From contig OZ250155.1 of assembly GCA_965237775.1 (NCBI GenBank), positions 3,782,001-3,846,000 on the forward strand: a stretch of DNA of 64,000 nucleotides, in the 5' to 3' direction. The notes under the pieces were generated by a model. It searched no databases, was not told the origin of the DNA, and worked only from the letters and a program-made list of their open reading frames with translations. This stretch comes from CATOSP01 sp965237775. Lineage in GTDB: Bacteria > Chloroflexota > Dehalococcoidia > Lucifugimonadales > UBA3495. A program made the translations under genes and the position numbers. Positions 8,427 through 17,628 of the stretch are shown here, in pieces; the stretch's first letter is position 1, and every line of letters starts with the position of its first letter.

Positions 8427-9725
8427 CTAGCGCCTTTGCTCGGGGACCGGGGACTTGGGAGCCTGGCGGCGGTTCCGGAGACGCTCTTCTTCCTCAGGCG
8501 GCCGGACGTTCCGGAACATGAAATAGAGAGAAAGATCGTACCCAATCTTCAAGAGGGCCGAGCCTACCAGGGGAGTCCACGCAGCGGTGATGTTCCAAAT
8601 AGCCGTCGTCACCGTGGGGCCAATGGCCCCAGCCGCGCTTCGGCTCACCATGTGAATGCTGGCCATGGCCACCCGTTCTTCCGGATTGATCACCGCCATG
8701 GTGTAAGAATCCTTGGTTGGAACGTCCATTTGGCTGAGAAAGGCGCGGCATTGCCAGAACACTATGGCCAGTGTGGCGGAGGGTGCGAAGGCTGCGGCCA
8801 GCATGAAGAAGCTGGACGGGATATGGGTGAATACCATCGTATTCAGCAGTCCGATTCTGTTTGATATCTTGGCTGCTATCCACAAGGAGGATGCGGTCAG
8901 GAGGTGTGACAATGAAAACACCAATGTCAGAGATTCGAGCGTTAACCCAAATTTCGTGTAAAACCAGTAGGCCATCAGGGCCTGCATTACCATGGAGGTC
9001 GTGAATGTGTCCACGCTGAACAACCCGGTCAGGGTAAAGATTCTGCGCCGCGACGGCAGCTTCAAGGGGTTCTGCCACTGCTGCCGAGTGGTGGCCGCTT
9101 CAACCCCCTGCGAGATGGAGGCGTACAGCGCGGCCCCGGCAAGTTGACATACGGCAAAACCCAGGAACAGCACCTTGAAGGACGACAGGACGGATATACC
9201 AAGGACATCCTGGAACAGGACCGGGAGACCGGCGGCCAGCGCCCCCAAAAAGGTGCCGGTGCGGGCGACAATGCTATAGATCGCGAAAATATCGGTGCGC
9301 CTTTCAGGGGACGCAGTATCCGGGAGAATGGCAACTTCCAGAGGTTGTGCCGGGCTCTCTCCGCCACCGCCTCCGCCGGTGGACAGGCTTCCCAGGAAGG
9401 CGATGACCATCAGCGGAATGAAGGTTTCGGCGAAGTACATTGCTAGCCCGGATGCAGCAGCCAAAAGGGAAAAGATGACCAGAAGACGCCTTCGACCCAC
9501 CTTTCCACTGATTAGCCCCACCACAAATGCAAAGAATGAAACCCCGGCAATCCCCGCGGTGAGGATCGCCCCGATCTGCACCAAATTGAAGCCCAATTCG
9601 GCCAGATAGAGAGCTATGATGACGGAAATAAAGCTCTGGGAGAAAGTACGGGTCCCGCGGGCCGCGGTTATCAGCCTGGCATCACGGTTTATCCAGGACA
9701 GCGACGTATTGAGCCGGGCAATCAA
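8427..9725 (-). CDS. MFS transporter, 12-TM type
   Basis: A 432-residue inner-membrane permease of the major facilitator superfamily. Multiple hydrophobic helices are evident, such as SFISVIIALYLAELGF, LVIFSLLAAASGLAMYF and ATLAIVFWQCRAFLSQ. The loop between helices 2 and 3 has the MFS-like GKVGRRRLL. An unusual run of six glycines (STGGGGGGESPAQPLE) lies in the loop near residue 120, and the cytoplasmic tail is highly charged (RPPEEEERLRNRR). The first codon in this frame is a TTG at 9725; no convincing ribosome site was seen, so the start is uncertain. The substrate is unknown; it could be an exporter. The decayed IS66 ends next to its 3' end. Confidence 0.85.
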   Translation of the reverse strand: MIARLNTSLSWINRDARLITAARGTRTFSQSFISVIIALYLAELGFNLVQIGAILTAGIAGVSFFAFVVGLISGKVGRRRLLVIFSLLAAASGLAMYFAETFIPLMVIAFLGSLSTGGGGGGESPAQPLEVAILPDTASPERRTDIFAIYSIVARTGTFLGALAAGLPVLFQDVLGISVLSSFKVLFLGFAVCQLAGAALYASISQGVEAATTRQQWQNPLKLPSRRRIFTLTGLFSVDTFTTSMVMQALMAYWFYTKFGLTLESLTLVFSLSHLLTASSLWIAAKISNRIGLLNTMVFTHIPSSFFMLAAAFAPSATLAIVFWQCRAFLSQMDVPTKDSYTMAVINPEERVAMASIHMVSRSAAGAIGPTVTTAIWNITAAWTPLVGSALLKIGYDLSLYFMFRNVRPPEEEERLRNRRQAPKSPVPEQRR

Positions 9726-9792
9726 GGCCGGGCTCTTTGGCGCAGATCGTGTCGGGCATCCGGTTTAATGCTAAAAGACCACCGGTTAAAGG

Positions 9793-9826
9793 GGTAGGTG
9801 GCAGCCCGGGAACGCCGGGTCCTACC
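9793..9826. other. GC-rich hairpin upstream of the MFS gene
   Basis: A two-part stem: ggtagg/cctacc outside (9793-9798 and 9821-9826) and cccgg/ccggg inside (9805-9809 and 9815-9819). It lies about 70 bp upstream of the MFS start, on the 5' leader side. It could be a terminator of older upstream transcription or a leader structure. No other gene is recognised from 9726 to 10259. Confidence 0.35.
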
Positions 9827-10259
9827 TGATTTGCTCTTGATTGACGCGGCTACAACTCGGCTACGACCGATGAGTAGTAGAACCCGATATTCTACGTTAA
9901 CGGTTGACAGGTGCAGGGCCCTAGAGAACGCCAAGTTTGAAGCCCAAGTTGTGGAAGGAACCTATTAGATTTTGCCCCATAGGTCAAGAATGAAGGACCG
10001 GTTTCAGTCAACGGCAGAAACAGATCGGTCCAGGGCGATCTAGGACTACGCCCTGTTGCCCGATGATGTCTGCACCGGCGATTCTCCCCGTAGTCGGGAT
10101 ACCGCTGCCCGCACCCCAGACATGCTGTTATGATGTTCACTAACGTCCGCTCCAGCCGGCCGCAGGTCCACCCCCGATCGGACCGTTCGCTTCTGCGCAC
10201 GTAATAGCCCGTAAGCCCTGTCCACAGGAACCTCTAACCAGACAAAAAGCGAGTTTCCA

Positions 10260-11258
10260 ATGACGACCGTTCAATCGGAACGCACCATTGAGGCACATCC
10301 TATCGGAGCCCACGGGATTCTGACGTTGATTGGGGCCGGTCCCGGGCAACCCGGGCCGTGGCCTTTTGTCAGCGGCGTCCCCAACTTGGAGACAGATTTG
10401 GTAGGACCGCCGCCGGAGTACCTGGCCGTGGCAGCCTGGGCCGCTTGAACGGTGGTCACCGTGGCAGGCGTGGCCTACCGTGGCGGCATCCCCATGGAGG
10501 ACATCGAGGTTGATTTCCGTGTGGAACCGACGGAGCTTCCCCACGGCCTGGGTTTCGGAGTGCGGGAAAAGGTCACCCTGTTGGGGGACATCTCGGAGTC
10601 CCAGCGGGTGCGATTGCAGCGGGCGTCCCGTTTCTGCCCGGTAGGACAGGCTCTCACCAAGGGAGCAATGGAGATCGAAGACCGGGTCCGGTGGAGTTCC
10701 GGGGACGTAGCTCCAGCATCACCGGTCCCAGAGGAGTTGCCGGTCTTGGATGGACCTCGGATTCCCATTCCACCAGGCACGGTGCGAGGGAAGCACCTTC
10801 TGGACACCAAAGAGTATGACGCAGACGGAACGGTGGCCCACGAGGGCGAGGCGAAGGTCTACGTTTCTTGCGACAATCTGACCCACTCCAGCGCCTGGAC
10901 GCTGCTGGCGGGGCACAGTTCCCAGGGGTTGGCGCCACCGCCCTTCCCGATGGTGCAGGCTGGTTGGGCCGCTTCCACCGCTGCCACTTTGCACCGGCTG
11001 CTGCCGGCTGACTTGGTAGACGGCGGAGGTCTGAGCGTCCTGCTTGAGATGGCGGGCGGCGGTACCCGAGGTCAGTCGCAGGGCAGCGCAGACCGGGGTG
11101 AGGTCCGCAAGCGGCGCGTGTCCCGGCAGATAAACCTGCCCGGCAACCCCGGTTCCCTGCCCTTGGAGTTGGTCCAAGCCGCCCTGCGCGCCGACCCCAT
11201 ATCGGCGGCCTTCATCCACGGAGGAGTCCTCTTGGACGACGAGGTGGTTGTTGGATAG
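10260..11258 (+). CDS. Two-domain OsmC-like protein with in-frame TGA at the peroxidatic cysteine (candidate selenoprotein)
   Basis: OsmC/Ohr proteins reduce organic hydroperoxides with a pair of redox cysteines. Here a single frame runs from ATG 10260 to the stop at 11256-11258 (332 residues), broken only by TGA at 10446-10448, codon 63. The local sequence GPPPEYLAVAAWAA-[TGA]-TVVTVAG aligns with the E. coli OsmC segment ending AAHAAC, so TGA replaces the first catalytic Cys. The second Cys is kept at residue ~126 in RFCPVGQALTKG. A second OsmC-like unit follows (residues ~185-332) with both positions lost: WAASTAAT has Ser and DPISAAF replaces the CPV motif. The result is a fused tandem with one potentially active unit. 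A hairpin follows the TGA. The alternative is a pseudogene with one nonsense mutation, since neighbours show such lesions. Confidence 0.7.
10446..10482 (+). promoter_or_regulatory. Candidate bacterial SECIS: TGA codon plus downstream hairpin
   Basis: TGA is at 10446-10448. A foldable hairpin spans 10457-10482: the inner stem ggc/gcc (10463-10465 with 10473-10475) closes a 7-nt loop aggcgtg (10466-10472), and the outer pairs are U-A, G-C, C-G, A-U and C-G with single-base bulges. The loop begins 18 nt after the TGA, within the range known for bacterial SECIS elements, and contains G and GU. GC-rich coding DNA often forms such stems by chance, so this is only supporting evidence. Confidence 0.4.
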
Positions 11259-11914
11259 ACCTGGTTTGATTCCGGAAAACCCTCAGGAAAGCCGCAAGCA
11301 GGTTAAATGGTTACCGTAACTGAGCGAGAAACCCAGCAGTCCCAGGGAACGGGCGGGCGCTATTGCGAAGGCTGTCCCCGTTGCCAAGACGCCAACTCCG
11401 GATTTTGCACTCAGCCCCACCCGCAATACAACAATTTGCATCCGGTGTGCAGGCGTTGCGGGCATTGCGTACTGCGGGGTAGCCACAGCGACGACATCTC
11501 AGACCTGCAAGGGTAGGGCTAACTTTCGCCTTTATCCGGAGCTTGCGGGCCTACCAGGAGCTGCGCCAACGGTCCTGGTCTCGTTTATGCCGGTCCGGCT
11601 GCAAGCCCTCCATCCGTCGCCACTGGGATGCACTGACCTCGTACCGTTTCATCCTCGTCGCCCCTCACCGCACAATTGAGCCAGAGTGACACCCTACCTC
11701 CCTGGTCTAAGTGTCTACCTCAAATGGGAGCGAATCTAACCGGTGATTCCGGAGTTGGACCCGCCCTAATCTAAGGGGCAAAAAACCTGTGTCCAGACAC
11801 ACGGTATGATAATCCCACAGGCCACGAGCCCGTTGCCGCATACCAGTACTGTCCGCATATCCGGTGCATTGCGGACGAGGAGCTGGACCAATGGGGCGAG
11901 AAGACCTTCCCCGC
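11259..11914. other. No confident gene
   Basis: I see no recognisable gene in this stretch. A 69-codon plus-strand frame at 11307-11516 is Cys-rich (CEGCPRC and CRRCGHC pairs, like a zinc ribbon) but has no ribosome site and no recognised family. A plus-strand stretch near 11825-11915 reads AYQYCPHIRC and ELDQWGEKTF without a start; it lies just before IS5 debris and may be part of the same or another degraded transposase. Confidence 0.4.
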
Positions 11915-12064
11915 ACGAAGGTGGCAGTGGAACGCACCTGGGTATGGCTGTCAAAGTGCCGGGCGATATTGGCGCGCGACAACAGGGCGCCCAATTACTT
12001 GGGACTGCTCCAACTTGTATGTGCTAACCTCTGGCGCCGTCATCAAAGGCGCTTGCTATTTTGA
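11915..12064 (+). pseudogene. IS5-family transposase, C-terminal remnant
   Basis: The last ~49 residues of an IS5-type DDE transposase: TKVAVERTWVWLSKCRAI, then NYLGLLQL and RRHQRRLLF followed by a stop. The VERT-x-WL-x-KCR motif contains the catalytic Glu of the family. There is no N-terminal or middle part upstream in this frame. It lies 94 bp before IS1380 copy 1. Confidence 0.7.
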
Positions 12065-12157
12065 GATAGATTCTTAACCACGCGTCCGATTTCTTGGGTC
12101 CACCTCAAAGATCTTCCGGGGCTTCAGTGTAAAGGAGCGAGGGGTCTTGCACCTAAG

Positions 12158-13875
12158 CCCGAATCCACCGAAAAGGTGAGTGTCGCGGCGGGTTGAATGG
12201 GTAAGAAAGTGCTCCTGTGCATCTGGGATAATGGTTTTCGAGACAGAAAACCAACCAGAAACAAGGAGCACCCAATAGATGCTACCACGCAACCACCCCG
12301 ACGGCATCCACATCGCCTTCGACGACCACCGCCTGGTCAACAATGCCGGGCTGATCCTTCCCGCCACGTTGGCCTTGCACCTGGGCCTGCCCCAACTGGT
12401 TGACCGGCACTTGGACCTGGGCTGGGCCCCAGGCCGAGCCAACACCGGCGACAAGATCATGACGCTGGTGGCTTCCGCGCCGGCGGGCGGCGACTGCATC
12501 GACGATGCCGATGTGTTGCGCACCGGCAGGACAGCCTGCACCCTGGGCAGTGTAGTCAAGGCGCCCTCCACCTTGGGCACCTTCCTGCGCAGTTTCCGGT
12601 GGGGCCACGTCCGCCAACTGGACCGGGTGAGCCGCCAGTTGCTGGCCCGGGCCTGGGAGGCTGGGGCCGGACCCGGCGACGGGCCCCTGACCATCGACCT
12701 GGACTCCACCATCTGCGAGACCTACGGACTGGCCAAGGAAGGAGCTCGCCACCACGGCTACACCGGTGCGCGGGGCTATCACCCGCTGCTGGCCGTCGCC
12801 GCCGGAACCGGCGACGTGCTGATGGCCCGCCTGCGCGAGGGCCGGGCCTACACCGCCCGCGGCGCCGCCCACTTCCTGCGTGAAACGGTGGGGCGGGTGC
12901 GCTACGGCGGAGCCAGGGGCCAACTCACGGTGCGGGCCGACAGCGGCTTCTATACCCACGCCGTGGTCGCCGTCTGCCGCCGGATGGATGTCCGCTTCTC
13001 CATCACCATCCGCCAGCGCACCCGCCTGCGGAATCTCATCGAGGCGATACCCGAAGAGGACTGGACGCCGATTCCCTACTGGATGGACGGCGCCGATGTG
13101 GCCGAGACCACCTACACCCCCTTCCAGAGTGAGCCCGACGCCGCGCCGGTGCGGCTCATCGTCCGGCGGGTGAAGCCGGCGCCCGGTTCCCAACTGGCTC
13201 TCTTCGCCACCTACAGCTATCACGGCTTCATCACCGACCGGGACGGAGAGACCCTGGAACTGGAGGCTGACCACCGCCGCCACGCCGAGATCGAGAATGC
13301 GATACGCGACCTCAAGTACGGCGTGGGGCTGAACCATCTCCCCTCGGGCCGCTTCGCTGCCAACGGCGCCTGGCTGGCGGTACAGGTGATGGCCCACAAC
13401 CTGGCCCGCTGGACAGCCCGCATCGGCCTGGGTCAGCAGATCGTGACCACCAAGACCCTCAGACGACGGGTCTTTGCCTTGGCCGGACGGATCACCCGCT
13501 CGGCACGCCGGATCACCCTGCATCTTCCCCAGCGCTGGCCATGGGAAACCCAGTTCAGTCGCGCCCTGGCCCGACTGCGAGCCATTCCACTCCCAGCCTG
13601 ATTGCTCCTGTCCGCTACTGACCCGCCATCCGGCCAACCGAACGCCCCGCCAACTCGCGCCAGTCCGGTCCGCGAGCGCCTCTTGCCGTGTCCTATCCCG
13701 CCATCCCCCTCACCACAGCCACTGTAAGCCGCCATCGGCGCCCCCCAAAGCGCCTGCAGACCGCCGCCAGCCTCCCGTCTACCCAAATTCGAGCCCGGAT
13801 CATCGCGCCTGTAACTTCCTCACCCCCCTTCCGCTGTCCTCACGCCGTCCATCGGTGTCCACCGGTGGATTCGGG
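12158..13875 (+). mobile_element. IS1380-family element, copy 1 (1718 bp)
   Basis: Bounded by imperfect inverted ends cccgaatccaccg (12158-12170) and cggtggattcggg (13863-13875), with a 5-bp duplication ctaag at 12153-12157 and 13876-13880. The same 1718-bp unit occurs at 28060-29777 and 39582-41299. Besides the transposase, the element carries ~270 bp of non-coding sequence after the gene that is equally conserved between copies. Copy 1 differs from the other two in at least one codon of the transposase (Pro for Leu in VASAPAGG). Confidence 0.95.
12279..13601 (+). CDS. IS1380-family transposase (copy 1)
   Basis: A 440-residue DDE transposase with no frameshift. Family landmarks are the N-terminal NHPDGIHIAFDDHRLVNNAG, the first Asp region TIDLDSTICETYG (~residues 145-158), the second Asp region VRADSGFYTH, and the Glu region HAEIENAIRDLKYGVG. 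ATG 12279 follows AAGGAG about ten bases upstream. Three near-identical copies within 29 kb indicate recent activity. Large opposite-strand frames over this gene are shadows. Confidence 0.95.
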   Translation: MLPRNHPDGIHIAFDDHRLVNNAGLILPATLALHLGLPQLVDRHLDLGWAPGRANTGDKIMTLVASAPAGGDCIDDADVLRTGRTACTLGSVVKAPSTLGTFLRSFRWGHVRQLDRVSRQLLARAWEAGAGPGDGPLTIDLDSTICETYGLAKEGARHHGYTGARGYHPLLAVAAGTGDVLMARLREGRAYTARGAAHFLRETVGRVRYGGARGQLTVRADSGFYTHAVVAVCRRMDVRFSITIRQRTRLRNLIEAIPEEDWTPIPYWMDGADVAETTYTPFQSEPDAAPVRLIVRRVKPAPGSQLALFATYSYHGFITDRDGETLELEADHRRHAEIENAIRDLKYGVGLNHLPSGRFAANGAWLAVQVMAHNLARWTARIGLGQQIVTTKTLRRRVFALAGRITRSARRITLHLPQRWPWETQFSRALARLRAIPLPA

Positions 13876-13941
13876 CTAAGCAGTAACTCCCTCGGTGTCC
13901 ATAGGACGCTAATATCTAGGAACAGTTCTATTCCGGCGTAC

Positions 13942-14334
13942 TCAAGGGCACTTTGTGCCGCCAAATCGACCAAGATACTGCCTCGTGAACCACCCGCCAA
14001 AGAAAGCTATAGATGCTATCCCACCAAAGACTAAACCGGTCGAGATAGTTAACACCTCTAATGGTGTCTCCGTCAAAGGTGGCCCGAAGATCTTCCCGGT
14101 CGTGTACATGGAGGCCGAAATACCGACAGGGAAAAGCACAAAATGCATTCGGAAGGGTGACGTCCAACCGGCGACTACGGGAGACACTCCAACGGCGACC
14201 ACCAGAACCGACACGATAGCCCAGGTGTAATCGGAATTGTCGAGTACGGTCGCTAGCAACCCGAAGCAGACTGCCGTGAGCAGAGTGAGTCCAAGTGACC
14301 GGCCCAAATCAACCTTGCGCACGCGAATACCCAC
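13942..14334 (-). CDS. Small integral membrane protein, unknown function
   Basis: 130 residues with about four hydrophobic segments (LGLTLLTAVCFGLLATVL, AIVSVLVVAVGVSPVVAG, FVLFPVGISASMY, VFGGIASIAFFGGWF). The N-terminus is basic (MGIRVRKVDLGRSL) and the C-terminus polar (RQYLGRFGGTKCP). I recognise no family. IS1380 copy 1 ends 66 bp beyond its 3' end, so the element may have separated it from a downstream partner. Start codon choice is by length only. Confidence 0.5.
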   Translation of the reverse strand: MGIRVRKVDLGRSLGLTLLTAVCFGLLATVLDNSDYTWAIVSVLVVAVGVSPVVAGWTSPFRMHFVLFPVGISASMYTTGKIFGPPLTETPLEVLTISTGLVFGGIASIAFFGGWFTRQYLGRFGGTKCP

Positions 14335-14909
14335 TGTGTCGGACCATTGTTGGCCTGGTCGTTAGGCAACGGGTTAATGGCCGCTTCAAAAATCTGGGTG
14401 AGCTTAGGTGTCCACAAGTCTCCCCTAGCTTGGTCTGGCAGCCATCTGGCGGCTGGGTCTGGTCACGCGCATGTGGTCCTTTAGCGCAGGTTTGACTTGG
14501 CGCCTTTATTTTAATACCACGCACGCCGGTGACGATACATCGTAGAAACCGGGTTTCACTAACTTCGTTGAGTACAAATTCGACGGACCAATTCGACGGA
14601 CTAATTCGACACCAGGCGTCAGGCTCGTAGCTCACTAATCTAAAGACAACGTCCTATTCTCTCCGGGGCAGGCGTTTACATTCCGGGCAAGGGTCTTCAA
14701 GGTCCTGGCCAGGACCGCGACTTGCCCTTCGGAGTCAGGCGGAGCTGTAAGCTGTCTTGTCTCAGACTACAACTCCGGAAGGCTTGGAGCAGAACCTCAG
14801 CCAGATACCTATCTCAATAACCAAGTCCAACACAGATGTCCCTGAGACCCACCCGATCAACCAATCCCTCGAACGGGGGTCCTGGGCCTAACAGGAGATG
14901 CTGCGACCG
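14335..14909. other. Intergenic, no gene seen
   Basis: I see no supported coding frame, RNA or repeat between the membrane protein and the lipoprotein::transposase chimera. A short near-duplicated phrase, attcgacggac, occurs twice around 14578-14600. Confidence 0.4.
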
Positions 14910-15638
14910 TTAAGGACTCCGACGTGTGGCGTCGCCACCTCCCGCTGCTAGTTCGTACACATCGAGGGAGCGGCGTTCCACCTCACCCACCGGGACCTGC
15001 ACCGCCAGGGCCTTCTGCTGCGGTCGGACGTCGGCTCTGGACAGGCCCTCCCACTGGCCGGGCAGGATGAAGGGCTGACCGGAACTCTGAGCCCGGGGAT
15101 GCACTGCCAAGCGCTGATCACCGAGCCAGACCCCCCCGTGCCCCGCCGTTGGCCCACCTGCACCGTGGAGCCCACCCACCGCCAGTCTTGAATTCCTAGA
15201 ACGCTTGACCGGACCGAGCCGGAACGTCGTGGAAGTGTACCCGGATACGATGGTTTCGGCGCAGGCGAGGACGTTGTCGTGAGTGTCCTGGTTGGAGCAC
15301 GTGGTGCGGATATTTTCGCATAGCTCCTGCCCGCACCAGGGTATATATTGAGCCTCGCCGGGCGCACTGAATACGGACAATGCCTTGCACCCCGGCAACC
15401 CCCCGGGATGCTCGGGAGGGGGCTCGTAGGTCGGGGTCTGTAGAGGCGGCTTGGTCGCGAGATCGGGCGCAGGGGTCGAAGTAGGTTTGGTTGGCCACGG
15501 GGTATATGTCGGCGTTGGCTGGGCCTCGGCTGAGTCGGACGACGCTCCGTCGGCGTCGCCAGGACCAGCTGTGGGGCCGCAGCTTAGTACCAATACCGAA
15601 AGTATGAGAAACCCCACGATGAGCAGCCGTGTGGTCAT
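14910..15638 (-). pseudogene. Lipoprotein fused in frame to an IS21-type transposase tail
   Basis: The N-terminal part (~150 residues) is a lipoprotein: signal segment LLIVGFLILSVLVLSC with the lipobox Cys, then a Pro/Thr-rich linker (QPTPTYTPWPTKPTSTPAP), then a domain with several Cys (GCKALSVF, IPWCGQELC, RTTCSNQD). From about residue 155 the character changes. RLAVHPRAQSSGQPF, LPGQWEGLSRADVRP and VGEVERRSLDVYE look like the C-terminus of an IS21-family IstA transposase. The native lipoprotein C-terminus has therefore been replaced by transposon sequence near 15180. The IstA call is from motif memory. Confidence 0.6.
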
Positions 15639-15782
15639 TGCATTACTCCCTATCTCTTGGATGCCCTATAAAATGTTACGGATGTACTCCAGACAGTGCC
15701 GCGGAGTCTACGGGGCATGGAGCGACAAGTTAACCTTCTGTATCGGCGATGTGATGAGGAGTGTGACGAGGTAGGTGGAGAC

Positions 15783-16121
15783 ATGGAGGCAGCTATCTGG
15801 ATCATCTCCATGTGCATGGCCGCGTTCGGCCCGGCCGTCTTTTCGGTCGTCGCCGGGAACATATGCGGCATGCGCCTGGAGCACGTTTCACGGAAGCTGG
15901 GGGGTTGGACGGGTCTCGTCATGGGAATCGCCGCGGTATATGCGCCGCTGGCCAAACCCAAGCTGTTCATAGCGATATGGGTAGGCGGTTTGACTTCCGA
16001 CGAGTCCTCGGCACGGTTCCACACGGTGACAGCTATTGTGATCGCGGTCGCGGTCACAATGACGTGCGCCGCCTGTTTCGCGGTCAACCGTTACCGGGAG
16101 TGGAACAGGTGGAACAGGTGA
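15783..16121 (+). CDS. Small membrane protein, unknown function
   Basis: 112 residues from ATG 15783, which follows GGTGGAG at good spacing; a longer frame from 15696 is less likely. Three hydrophobic segments are evident: AIWIISMCMAAFGPAVFSVVAG, LVMGIAAVYAPLAKPKLFIAIWVG and VTAIVIAVAVTMTCAACFAV, with a short basic C-terminal tail (NRYREWNRWNR). No family recognised. It precedes the RNA-repair operon by 106 bp on the same strand, but a functional link is not indicated. Confidence 0.55.
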   Translation: MEAAIWIISMCMAAFGPAVFSVVAGNICGMRLEHVSRKLGGWTGLVMGIAAVYAPLAKPKLFIAIWVGGLTSDESSARFHTVTAIVIAVAVTMTCAACFAVNRYREWNRWNR

Positions 16122-16227
16122 TAGGGCCAACCAAACGTGGCTCGAACTTTTCTTGCTTGAGGACCTAAAGGGGAACCACCCACTCAAAGGCTTGTAGTAC
16201 AGTAACGCTTGGCCGTACCATTGGCCC

Positions 16228-17628
16228 ATGCTGCTTACCATCTCTACAACGTACCAGCCCGCCACTGACTTGGGATTTCTGTTGCACAAGAACCCGTCCC
16301 GCTTTCAGTCTTTCGCGCTGCCGTTTGGGCGGGCCGATGTTTTCTATCCCGAAGCCGATGACAAACGTTGTACCGTAGCCCTTCTCCTAGAAATCGACCC
16401 GATTGGTCTTGTACGCCCGAGGACCGGTGGGCCGAATTCCGCTGGGTCGTTGGAGCACTTTGTGAACGACCGGCCTTACGTCGCGTCGTCACATCTCAGC
16501 GTGGCGATCGCATCCGTATTCGGCAGCGCCCTTAGGGGCCAGTGCAAGGACCGTCCTGGGTTGGTGGAGCAGGCCATTCCCCTGGAGGCCCGTGTCCCGG
16601 CGGTGCCCTCTCAGGAAGGAGCGGACCTCGTCCGGGGCTTATTTGGACCCCTGGGGTATGTCGTTGACATAGAGGAAGGCCCTTTGGATGCCCGGTTTCC
16701 GGAGTGGGGGAATAGCCCATACTTCAGCGTCGGACTTACGTCGGAAACGCGGCTTCAGGACTTGCTCTCCCACCTGTATGTCTTGTTGCCAGTGCTGGAC
16801 GACCACAAACACTACTGGGTCGGGGACGACGAGGTTGACAAGCTGTTGCGTTTCGGATCAGGCTGGTTGCCCAGCCATCCGCAACGGGACCTAATCTCGC
16901 GCCGCTACCTGAAACACCAACGCGGCCTCGTGCGCCAGGCGTTGGCCCAATTGCTCGACACCGGCCAATCCGACCCCGGCGCAACAGAGGCACGGCACGA
17001 ACATGAAGAGGCCCAGCTCGAAGCCCCAATGCGGCTTGGCGAGCAGCGGATGGAGGCAGTCTTGGACGCGCTCCGCACCCTGGGCGCCAACCGGGTGCTC
17101 GATCTGGGCTGCGGGGAAGGAAGGTTAATTGGGGAGCTGCTCAAGGAGCCTTCATTTAGCTCGGTTACCGGCCTTGACGTATCGCACCGTGCCCTGGAAG
17201 CGGCGCGGCAACGGCTTCATTTTGGCACACTATCGGAACGCCAAAAGGAGCGCGTTACCCTGCTGCATGGTTCACTCACCTATGGGGACAAGCGGCTGTC
17301 CGGTTATGACGCCGCGGTAGCGATGGAGGTCATAGAACACATAGACCCGCCGCGGCTGGACGCATTCGAGGAAGTCGTGTTCGGCGGCGCCAGGCCAGGT
17401 GCGGTCCTGATCACCACCCCCAACTCGGAGTACAATGCGCTCTTCGCCGGGCTGCCGGAAGGGGAGCTACGGCATAGGGACCACCGGTTCGAGTGGACCC
17501 GGGCGCAGTTCCACGAGTGGGCGCAAGATGTTGCGGCGCGGCGCAGCTACCATGTCCGTTTCCAGGACATCGGCGCGGAACATGCGGATCACGGCGCGCC
17601 GACCCAGATGGGTGTGTTTACAAGATGA
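16228..17628 (+). CDS. hen1: 3'-terminal RNA ribose 2'-O-methyltransferase Hen1
   Basis: Bacterial Hen1 methylates the 2'-OH of the 3' end at a break before ligation by Pnkp, so the repaired RNA resists cutting again at the same place. The 466-residue protein has the bacterial-specific N-terminal half (MLLTISTTYQPATDLGFLLHKNP, RADVFYPEADDKRCTVALLL) and a C-terminal SAM methyltransferase domain with VLDLGCGEGRLIGELL (~residue 288), the Hen1 metal-site motif VAMEVIEHID (~364) and RHRDHRFEWTRAQFHEW. Its TGA overlaps the pnkp ATG (ATGA, 17625-17628), so the two are translationally coupled. Confidence 0.95.
   Translation: MLLTISTTYQPATDLGFLLHKNPSRFQSFALPFGRADVFYPEADDKRCTVALLLEIDPIGLVRPRTGGPNSAGSLEHFVNDRPYVASSHLSVAIASVFGSALRGQCKDRPGLVEQAIPLEARVPAVPSQEGADLVRGLFGPLGYVVDIEEGPLDARFPEWGNSPYFSVGLTSETRLQDLLSHLYVLLPVLDDHKHYWVGDDEVDKLLRFGSGWLPSHPQRDLISRRYLKHQRGLVRQALAQLLDTGQSDPGATEARHEHEEAQLEAPMRLGEQRMEAVLDALRTLGANRVLDLGCGEGRLIGELLKEPSFSSVTGLDVSHRALEAARQRLHFGTLSERQKERVTLLHGSLTYGDKRLSGYDAAVAMEVIEHIDPPRLDAFEEVVFGGARPGAVLITTPNSEYNALFAGLPEGELRHRDHRFEWTRAQFHEWAQDVAARRSYHVRFQDIGAEHADHGAPTQMGVFTR

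Noticed and set aside
11307..11516. Cys-rich 69-codon frame, zinc-ribbon-like
   Set aside because: No ribosome site, no recognised family; could be transposase debris. Not listed as a gene.
12282..13637. 451-codon open frame opposite the IS1380 transposase (also 28298-29653 and 39820-41175)
   Set aside because: Gly/Ala/Val-rich, no motifs, fully antisense to a transposase with clear catalytic motifs; a GC-rich shadow frame.
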